This document shows, one piece after another, positions 55,100 to 64,000 of a DNA stretch of 64,000 bases. A program made the position numbers and the translations under genes. Positions within the stretch are counted from its first letter, which is position 1. Each line of letters opens with the position of its first letter. The DNA comes from Orientallactaga sibirica (lineage: Eukaryota > Chordata > Mammalia > Rodentia > Dipodidae): NCBI GenBank assembly GCA_036365145.1, contig JAEOAD010000420.1:62001-126000 (forward strand), written 5' to 3'. The notes under the pieces are model-generated. The model did not search any database. It saw nothing but the letters and a program-made list of their open reading frames with translations, and was not told the DNA's origin.

Positions 55100-57550
55100 A
55101 TTGCTGTGTGTGTTTATTCAAATGCAGTGCTTGTAGGCAACAGTCCTTTCTTCATCCCTATAATTATTGTTTTCCAGTCTCACTGTTTGCTTCTGTCTCT
55201 TTCTTATCTGGGAAATAAAGCATTATCCTAAGAAACATGAAATACTAGTTTATGTTGAACAGCTGTTGTGTTTGTAATTAAGAACTTGATTGGGGACAAG
55301 CCTGGTTGTACAGATTTAAAATCTCAGATCATGAGAAGTTGAGGCAAGAGGATCTCATGTTGAAGACCACTCTTGGCAATTTAATGAGACTCTGTCTCAA
55401 AACTGAAAAGCAAGTTGGCAGGGATTTTGTTCTTGTCATGTATATATGCATTAAATTTTCTTCATATATTTAGATGCTAATATATTTTCTAGAAATTAAC
55501 TTATACTATACGGGTATGTTCCAATGTATGCTGTAGAAATTAAAGAAAACACTCCAATTTTTGTCTTTCCTCCATTCATCCCTGAGATTTCTTTATTAAT
55601 TTATCAAAATCATATAAATAAATGATTATTCTGAGATATGGATCATATTTCTATTTACAGATAATAAAACTGAAACATAAAGGTATAATTAATTTGTCCA
55701 AGATCATATAATTCATATAGTATTATTCTAGTTCTCTTTACTCAAAAAATTGTAATGCCTTTTATCTTGAACTGTTTTATGATAGGTTATACCATCAAAA
55801 ATATTAGTACTGATAAGCTTGTGAATGACCAAGTGCATATCCTTATTTTTCATCTAGGCTGTCTATCACCATTCACACATTGACCCAGCAAGTGACATAT
55901 TCACTAACTATCTCTTAAGATCATGAATAGTCTATGAGATAAAGTCATATCCTGCTAAGAGTCCCTGGCTAACTACAAAGCTATTTAGACAATCTCTGTA
56001 TTTGATTAATGAATAAATGAATCAACATCACAGATGAACTTCATGTTCCTTACAGGATTCAGCTCAAGCTGTCTTGCCTGAGATCAGAATCATATCCCAA
56101 TTTGAGTTGTCTTGTGTCTGTTCCCAAGGAAATCACATTGGCATATCTATATCTAAAAATAAATCAATGAATGGTTTTTTTTACTGATATATTTGAAAGT
56201 GATATATACATTATCAAACTTTTTGAACTAATCACACTCAAATCTTCTCTCCCTTGTAACTGCCATGGTTCTGTGGTGAGTAAGCACAGAGAGGAAGATG
56301 ATGAAGAAGTGCATGGTGGATGCAAGTGTGACGGGCTCTGGATGTGGTAGAGCATTTGACCTGTATTCATGAAGCCCTGAATTCAATTCCCAGTTTAAAA
56401 AATTTTGGGAGTGAAGGCAACGAGTCTGCACAGTTGCTACGTGTCAAAAGTAAAAATAAATGTTTTTTGTAGACAGTACAAATATTTATTGAGAAAACAA
56501 AGAGAAACCCCAAAGTATCAATGCAACCATACTTAGCCTTTTGGCTGGTATCTAAAATTAGAACTCAGAAAAAAATATAGCATATAAAAGAAAAGTTATA
56601 CTATATATAGATCTGCAATAAACAGCCTAAAAATTACATTTTGAAAGCACTTAGATTTAGAGCTGAGAAACAACATATTTAATTTCATATGTGTCACTTA
56701 AACTAAGACACTTAATTATATGTCAAATTTCTGGTTTGCTTAACTAACAAAATTTTTTAAAAAATATATCACACAATTAAAATCAAGGTTACCATTTTAT
56801 TATGTACAATTTTACAAAGATTATTATATTTAGATTCATAGAAATATCACTCCTCATTATATGATTTAATAATAACCATATATGAATGTCTTTGTGATCA
56901 TTAATTTGTTCATCATCTGAAATTAAAATGCTAAATTCTCCTCATTAACATTTATAAAAAAAAAAACACAAAACAACTGACCAAAATATGGGTGAATATG
57001 TGGTATATGCTAACATTATTTGAGGTTCAGCTTGCAAACACAACTTCCTTATATACTAACATGGGGCAGTAATTTGTTTCCTGCCATAGGAGATGTAAAT
57101 TCAGATGCATACCACATTAGCCATGTCCTGCTTTCTCAGCCCCCACACAGGCAAAGTTTACAGAATTTCCCATGGAGCTACTGATGATGCATTCTTCTAA
57201 AGTAAATGTATCATCTTTGTAACATGGAGAGCAGATATTTTGTTGGTACTTCAGGAACTAAATCACTTACCTTACCACCATATACAACTTTAAATTGTAG
57301 AATCTATTTAGTAGTACAGAGGACAGTGTGTCACTCCAGGTTTTAGAGGTAGGCCTTAAACAGAATGAGTATTTATCCTTCAGCCCAGGACAAGTGGGAC
57401 ATTATCCCTGGGTAGTCTCGAACCCCAGTAGACAATTGTATAGACAATTACTTTTACAGTTTCATGGCTTACCTGAGTTCTTTTAAATGAACAAAGATGA
57501 ATACATCTCAGTTAGGAAGACAATATAATTCACTACTTTTTTCTCCATCA
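55100..57550. other. Duplicated intergenic segment, copy 2
   Basis: This is colinear with 23.8-31.4 kb but shorter, because it lacks the POU5F1 retrocopy, the LTR-type element and the copy-1 SINEs. No gene is seen. Confidence 0.6.
56333..56405 (+). mobile_element. ID element, copy 2
   Basis: GATGTGGTAGAGCATTTGACC and GAATTCAATTCCCAGTTTAA; partner of 27325-27402. Confidence 0.6.
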
Positions 57551-57559
57551 CAAAAATAT

Positions 57560-57955
57560 ATTTTTGCAAGATTTTTTATTGACAACTTCTATACTTAGAC
57601 AATAAACCATGATATTTACCTCCCCTCCCCCCATTTCCCTTCAGAACTCCACTCTCCATCATATCCCCTCCCTCTCTCCATTAGTCTCTCTTTTAATTTG
57701 ATGTCATCATCTTTTTCTCCTATTATGAGGGTCTTGTGAAGGTATTTCTAGGCACTGCGAAGTCATGGATATCAAGGCCAATTTCTGTCTGGACAGTTGC
57801 ATTGTAAGGAGTTGTACCCTTCCTTTGGCTCTTACATTCGTTCCACCCCCTCTTCTGCAATAGACCCTGAGCCTTGGAGGGTGTGATAGAGTTGTTTCAG
57901 TGCTAGACACTCCTCCGTCCCTTCTCAGCACTATGTTGCCTTCTGGGTCATTTTA
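57560..57955 (-). mobile_element. L1 3' end fragment, second subfamily
   Basis: This is a partner of 48330-48775. It also resembles the short antisense piece at 9175-9250. No coding sequence is present; the short frame at 57707-57931 is incidental. Confidence 0.6.
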
Positions 57956-60039
57956 TTAAACAATAACAAAATAAATTCTACCAACCAACAGAAAGACTGA
58001 TTTTCTCCTGGACTTTCTTTTTTCAATTTCTTTCAGTACCTGGTATGAATGGAGATACATCAAAGGACATAGAATATGTACTCACACAATGAAAGTATAA
58101 ATTTAATACAATTCAATACTATTGGTAAGATTTCCTAGGACCCTACTCTTTAATTGCTCATCAATCAACTGAGTGACTAGAAGAAAATATATGATGAACA
58201 TTAAGGTTAATGATGAGAGTTGATGACCAAGACAACCAAAATATAAATGTGAACTTACTATTTCATAGCAGGGTAATTAGCTTATCTATTTTGTCTAATT
58301 TTTATACAATTTCAAATTAAGAATAATGATTGCCCACCTCATCATATCCTTGAGAAGAGTAGGATAATGGATATAAGCACTCACTCAGAATCTTGTTTGG
58401 TGGATATTTGTTTGACAATGGGTAGTTTTAACCATTACTTTACAAAAGCATGACTATATTTTAGCAACCTTAAAGACTAGGGAAAGAGTATATAGAAAAT
58501 TATACTCTCTGCAAGCAATTTACCACTTTCTTATATTGTGTTGAAAAATTGAGATAAGTTTACTTGCTGCAAAAAAGCCTCTTATTTAATGATGAAAGAT
58601 TAGTATACTTAGAGAAAATTCAGCAATCTTAAGTTAGAGATGTGACATATGTGAAGAATTAAGAGTCAGAAAAAAGACAGCTGAAAATCTGTTCAAGAAG
58701 GAGCCTAAAATACATTTCTTTCCTTTCTTTCCAACTTTTTTTTCATTTAATAAACCCACAAGTTTTGCAAAATATAAAATAACTTCCAATTTTCATTTAT
58801 AATTTAATTTTAAAAGTTACAATTTCTATGTGGAATATGCATGTTTTTTAAAATAATATTGATTATGCTTTTATGATACTATTTTTGCTTTACACAACGA
58901 AATTAATAAGGACAGCAATAAAGTAGCTTAACTCATTTATGGAAGAAAATAGAGTAGATGAAAAGATATTGGATAACTTTTCAACATGATAGTAAACAGG
59001 GAAATCTAATAGAAATACTGACAAGCACCAAAGTAAACTATGGATAAGTATCTCTTCAGTGGCAAGCCTTTCCTATACACCCCGCACAATAATCTTGGAT
59101 GGGATTATTGAGGAAGTAAATTTTTACAGTCTAAAACCCAACAAAGCCTTAGTTTCCAGGGAGCTAAGAGGGAACATAGCCATTTATTTTGCTGTAGGTG
59201 TGATTGCTGAAAGACACAGTGGCATGCTGTGCTCTGTTTCCAAATGAATCAAAGCACCACTGTGCACCGTGGAGAAAACTGACCTCTCCTATACAGAAAT
59301 GCCTGTAAAGATACAGCATTGAATATGTGAACATGCCCAGCATGGGCTAATGCTTAAGTACCCTCTACTATGGGACAGATGTCACATAAGACTGCCCCAA
59401 CTTTCTTTGACAGCCTGGCTCTCTATAAATCCAGGTAGTGGATTCCTTGATGTTTATCTGTTTCAAACCTGTCTCAGGTCACTGGCTGTGCTCATGGATG
59501 TTCTGTCTTAAAGAATCAGATATAGTGGCAACCAATACAAAGTGAACCTGCTTCTCACAAGAAAAATGCAAAAGACGTACATGTTTTAAGGAGAATCAGC
59601 CATCAGTGAGGAGCAGTCCTAAGTGAGATCCCAGTTTGCAGCGCATTGCCACAACAGTGTTGTCTGATGCTATGTGAAGGATTGCAAATCAGAGACCCAT
59701 ACTAAAATCTTTGTGTCCATGATAACTTTAGTGAGTCTGTTTCACAGATACAAGTAACTGTTATTAGTTCATCCCCAGCTACTCCATCCCAAAGTTCAAA
59801 CTGATGCAGTGGAGCTCCAAACCCCAGTCCTGAAGAGGTCTAGAGTATGCAGTTTGAAGAGTGACAGTTAAGTTAACCCTTTATTGTGAAGTACCAGTGC
59901 ACAATAACTGAAGGGCAGTGATTCCAAAAGGATCTTAACTAGACTCTACTTTCGCTGGGTGATACTGAATATGCTTTCAAAGTGAATTGACCAAGCCTGC
60001 TCGGTCAGTGAACGAGGTTCTTGAGAGGGAAAGTGAGGA
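57956..60039. other. Intergenic DNA, no recognised gene
   Basis: It is AT-rich to about 59.0 kb. From 59.04 to 60.0 kb it is more balanced in base composition, with one short open frame (59059-59247) of no recognised family. That balanced part could be the inside of an old LTR element ending near 60.04 kb, but no retroviral domain is visible. Confidence 0.35.
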
Positions 60040-60540
60040 TGAAAAGAATGACCATTACTTTAGGGAAGGCTGAAGACTGAAGGTTGAGGGCTAAAGGCTA
60101 AAAGCAGAAGGCTGAAGGCTGAAAAAAGCTGAAAAAGCTCTTTATTATTGAACACACAAGTTTATATAGGAAAAAACCACAAACTTGCAACAGATCATCA
60201 CCAGACATAAAGACATCAACCAACTTCTCTCTAGAACCCATGCACTCAGTTATTTTTCCTCCAAGTACCAAGAATAGCTAGCTTTCAGACAGCTACATCC
60301 TGTTCAAAGATATGTGTCTCAATCACTGTTTATGCTCTTCTCAGCTCAACACCTGCAAAAACCATAATCAAGGTCCCATGATTCAGATGCTTCATAGTAA
60401 AAGTACATGCACTTTCCATTTTGCTCTCGACAGTGAATATCTTCCCTATTAATTTAATCAGTTGATTAATTCTAGTTACAGACACTAGGACCATCATAAG
60501 TAGTCATGTTACAGTACAATCCTAACAACTTTTGGCAAGA
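60040..60540 (-). mobile_element. Possible LTR remnant with a GGCTGAA-type tandem repeat
   Basis: A run of imperfect 7-8 base units (GGCTGAA, GGCTAAA, AGACTGA) at 60064-60140 is followed by GCTCTTTATTATTGAACACAC, which on the minus strand gives an AATAAAGAGC poly(A) signal. That arrangement suggests the end of an antisense LTR. Identification is weak. Confidence 0.3.
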
Positions 60541-60619
60541 TGATTTTTGTCTTAGACTTTTAAATATTTCCTTGTCCTACACAAAAAGGACAATTTTCAG
60601 AATAATTTTGAAGAAATTA

Positions 60620-60945
60620 CTATTATTGTGTTTGTGGGGGAGGAGTAGTGCATGCCATGATGTGTGGAGATCTTAGAACAATCTTGGGGTCTTTTGTCAT
60701 TTCCTTCCACCTTGTTTGAGACAGGATCTTCCTTGTTTATGCCATTGTGTGAACACCAGTCTAGCTACCTCCCCTGAATTCCAAGATTCTTTATGCTCCA
60801 CTGCTCATTGCAGTAGGTGCTGTTGGGATCAAAGATGAGGACAGCCCTTTGTGTTTGTACTTATGTGGGTGCTGTGGAATTGAACTCTAGCTGACAGGCT
60901 TAGTAGAAAGTGCCTTTAAGTTTGTTCAGCCATCTCACCAGCCCA
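60620..60945 (-). mobile_element. B3-type SINE
   Basis: Antisense: TCATTTCCTTCCACCTTGTT, GAGACAGGATCTTCCTTG, then a tRNA-like head ending CAGCCATCTCACCAGCCC. Confidence 0.55.
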
Positions 60946-61164
60946 ATAAATTATTTTATTTTTATTGATAATAGAAACATGAAATGCTCAGTGTTTTTAC
61001 ATCTGTGCATCTCAGACAGTAGGGAACAAAAACTTTTGTCTTTCACTGACAAATACAAGTATCCATAAAATAAAGACAGCAAATGATGGCAAAAACCTGG
61101 AAATATCTCTCTGTGTCTAGTGACCTGTGTGTGAAAGGGAGGACATACTAAGATATCCCTTATG

Positions 61165-61500
61165 GAAACATATTGCTATGGCTTACTTATGGGATGTCCC
61201 CCATGAGCTCATGTCGCTGGATGTTTGATCCCTAGCTGGTGGCAGTACTTGGAGAGTTTATGGAACTAGCCAAAGAAAGTAAATCTTCAGGACCTGTCTT
61301 TGCAGTTTATATGTAGACCCTTATCTCTTTCTTTTCCCACTGATCTTGTCTCCTTCCTTCCCAAACCAGGATGTTCTGCCTCCCCTGTGCCCAGGAACCC
61401 AGAAACAAAGACCATGTCTTGATTCTTGTGAAGTTGTGAGCTCAAATAATCCCAGCCTTTATTTTATTTCTTATGCATCTGGGCAACAATTATAAAATTA
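61165..61500 (+). mobile_element. Old interspersed repeat of uncertain class
   Basis: TTGCTATGGCTTACTTATGG, GATGTCCCCCATGAGCTCATG and CTAGCTGGTGGCAGTACTTGG recall a common mammalian dispersed repeat. The part up to CAAATAATCCCAGCC looks like one element. I could not decide between an LTR and a DNA transposon remnant. Confidence 0.35.
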
Positions 61501-63545
61501 ATCATGGACACACATCTATCTAAGCCTTTTTTTTTTTCAACCACATAAAGATACAACATATTGTTAAATTACTTTCAATTTTGGAGGATACATTCATGTA
61601 ACATAGAATGAGGTCACTTCTGACCTTCTCAGTATATCCTCTTAAAGGTTCAGAAGACTGTGCTGGATCCATGCAGGAACCAACTTTGCACCTTGCAGGG
61701 GGAGCAGTTCTGTTGCTTGGTGTTTTCCATCCATCAGTACCCATATAGAGAAGGAAACATTTTACATCTTAGCAAAAGATTTTGAAAATTTGGAACAAAC
61801 TGGTTTTTGCTTGTGCAAATTTCTGTCTCTCATTTTGAAAATGAGCACTTTTTGCTATGTAGTCTGTTTCATAACCATAGGATATCAAGTTATTCAGTTC
61901 CCATGTTTTATTATGAAAATGCAATTATAAGATTTTATTTGGCAATGAAATCAAGCATTACATGAAGAATATCTTTAATGGATTGTGCATATATGTAACT
62001 GAGCCTGAATTAATCCTAATGGTGAAAATAGTTATCAGATATTTATTCTTAGGTAATGTGAATCCTCCTTAACACAAAAAGAGGTTTTAAACATAGGGGG
62101 ATGTCTAGGACTAGGAAACAATAGAGTTAAGAGAAAATAGAACCTTGGTATAAGAAAGTATTCATTCTGAGTTTTATACTGTTTTAGTTACATGCTTACT
62201 GGACAAAGGTAAAATTTGAGTGTATTACTAAGGAGGAATTTGAAGAGGTTGGCTATTCCATGGCTGTCACTCTCTTATATCAGGTATATTTTCTCACATT
62301 CGTAGAGGATTCATAGTGGCATGATCCACCAAATGGATTCTCCTTCGAACAACTGTTGTTCACACCACAGCCAGAACAATAACAGCTTTTCTGAGTTCTA
62401 TTAGTCTTCTTAGAATCACTGAAATTGATGGTGATTTTGTGGTTCTTTGATACAAATACTTAACTATAAGAATAGCAAGAATTTTACTTTTAAAAAATCA
62501 GATTCAAAGTTCTTGAATTTTATATTGTATGAAATATAATACTTATAATTTATTCTAAAATTATGGAACCAATATGGGAACTCAGAAGCAAAATAAATCA
62601 GTACATGTTATCTAACCATCCAATTTACGTGAAAAACAAAGAAATTTGAATATTGCTCGAATCAGAATCTCCCATGATTACCCACACTAATCTGCTTTAT
62701 TGAGTAAAATCAACCTTAACTTTTATTGTTAGATGGATTTAAATGTTAAAAATAAATTAATCCTCTTAGAAAACTAATATTTCAGTAAATCATAATTTGA
62801 ACATTATAAATATCAGGAAGATTGTCCTATATATAACTTGTAGTTTTCTTTACAGACATGTTTCTAACCTTCTAAGCTTATACATGGTCCTTGCATTCAC
62901 ACTCATAACTCATAATTACTAGTATTCTTTCCCTCAGTGCATTATAATTATTGTATTCATTTTATTATAAATTAAATTTCTATCACTGTTTCTTCCCATG
63001 TCCCTCAGTGAACATAGATAAGTCTTTGACCAGGCATACACTAGATGTGGTGCTGACTGGCTATAGTGTATGTATATTTCACTTTTAAAGTGTAACAAAC
63101 CCTTTCCTCAATTTATTGTTCATGTGATCATCACACAGTAGTACATCACAGTTTAGGTTCTATATACTCATTAACACTTTTTATGCTAGGAAATTAAAAG
63201 TGCTTTCTAATGTCATGGAGGAGAGAGGTTTTCATTTTTATATAAATATGAAATATTTTTACATGTTGTATCAGATATGTCTTTATTTTTTTCATATAGA
63301 TTGTATACTTTCCCCATTCCTTTGTTATCATTGTATTAGCCATTAAACTTATATCCTATGAAACTGAAATATTTTGCTTATCTGGATGGATAAAAAGTAA
63401 TTTAATGGTATTCACATTAAATAAGAAAACATAGAATGTTGTACAATGTCAACAATTACATGCAAGAAAGTTTCACAATACGTAAGGGTATATATAGCTA
63501 GAAGTGATACCTTTTCAAAAATATTTTAAAATTATAAAGAATTAC
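61501..63545. other. Unique AT-rich DNA
   Basis: No gene, microsatellite or clear repeat is recognised. Confidence 0.45.
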
Positions 63546-63577
63546 TGCCGGGGACGGCATGCTCCAAAAAGCCTGAG

Positions 63578-63796
63578 TTGAGACCCTGTGCATCTCTTGA
63601 CATGGATCCAACCCCATGGTCTCCTCTGGCTCATTTAGCTTGGCAAGGACATCTACTTCTTTCAGCCGTACAGCTCATGTTTGTTGCCATGATCTTTCTT
63701 GTTTCTCTCCTTATCTTGGCTTGTTCTTTCTCTTCTGTGAATGATCAACAGGCCAGCCATGACCCCCCAGGAGTTAGACGTACTGCCAGCTTCTGA
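63578..63796 (+). other. Unclassified short open frame with a hydrophobic segment
   Basis: The 72-residue frame has a hydrophobic stretch (roughly residues 28-49, LLSAVQLMFVAMIFLVSLLI) followed by a polar tail. The surrounding 450 bases (63548-64000) are GC-richer than the DNA to the left and may be the start of a repeat or retrocopy running off the window. I do not recognise a family and make no functional claim. Confidence 0.2.
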
Positions 63797-64000
63797 TGAG
63801 GCGATTTTGTGGAATATATTATGCAGGCAATAGGAGATGTGTTCTCAGATCAAACAAAAAATGGAATGGAAAACAATGGGTTTATTACAACAACAATAAA
63901 TGGTGGGAGCCCCCTCAGGCTACTCATGAGGGGCATAGATTTGATCCTAAAAGCTTGCTTCCTCCAGGTGGTCACTATCAGTGTGACCCTAAGAGTGGGA

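Larger units (their letters stand above)
32400..57550. repeat. Tandem segmental duplication, copy 2
   Basis: This is the partner of 14090-31400. It carries OR twin B, L1 insertions at about 40.0-49.8 kb, the OR5AS1-like gene, and the segment at 55.1-57.5 kb that matches 23.8-31.4 kb. Identity outside the ORs and the 134-bp upstream block looks like roughly 75-85% by eye, so the duplication is old. Confidence 0.6.

Overview
This window is vertebrate, almost certainly rodent, nuclear DNA. It is AT-rich, full of interspersed repeats, and its only intact genes are intronless olfactory receptor (OR) reading frames. The repeats point to a rodent: 7SL-derived B1-like SINEs, ID/tRNA-derived SINEs (one young-looking family with a CT-rich end and an AAATAAATAAATA tail), B3- and B4-type SINEs, and L1 elements with a long 3' UTR. 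The two commonest SINE types resemble those I associate with jerboas (Jaculus) more than mouse or rat. That species guess is from memory and is only moderately secure.

Layout. Four OR coding regions, each 312 codons, all lie on the minus strand: an OR5J2-like gene (1435-2373), two near-identical family-5 paralogues (15092-16030 and 33187-34125) and an OR5AS1-like gene (52657-53595). Together they correspond to part of the large class II OR cluster on human 11q12. Between them lie SINEs, L1 fragments, one long minus-strand L1 (about 41.65-49.78 kb) with tandem 5' units, LTR-type elements, microsatellites and one retrocopy of POU5F1 (Oct4) at about 27.47-28.27 kb, which is broken.

History. Single-copy-looking sequence at about 14.1-20.4 kb is matched, in order and orientation, by about 32.4-38.3 kb. 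Sequence at about 23.8-31.4 kb is matched by about 55.1-57.5 kb. The simplest reading is one old tandem duplication, 14.1-31.4 and 32.4-57.5 kb, each copy carrying one of the twin ORs. The second copy also holds OR5AS1; no counterpart is visible in the first. The POU5F1 retrocopy, an LTR-type element (28.71-30.79 kb) and a SINE (26.95-27.15 kb) are in the first copy only, so the second copy shows near-empty sites. The twin ORs are identical over a 294-bp stretch covering the start of the gene and its 5' leader, but diverge toward the 3' end, which suggests gene conversion.

Regulation. Each OR has a plausible splice acceptor about 20-50 bases before its ATG, as expected for ORs with upstream non-coding exons. 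Both twin units keep a strongly conserved block of about 134 bp, 3.6 kb upstream of the ORF, with a homeodomain-type TAATGA site. I propose it as a promoter or first-exon region. The 15-kb OR also has an LTR in the same orientation, with CCAAT and TATA boxes, less than 1 kb upstream. I see no bacterial-type operons, CRISPR arrays, rRNA or functional tRNA genes, and nothing that clearly forms a new multi-gene system.
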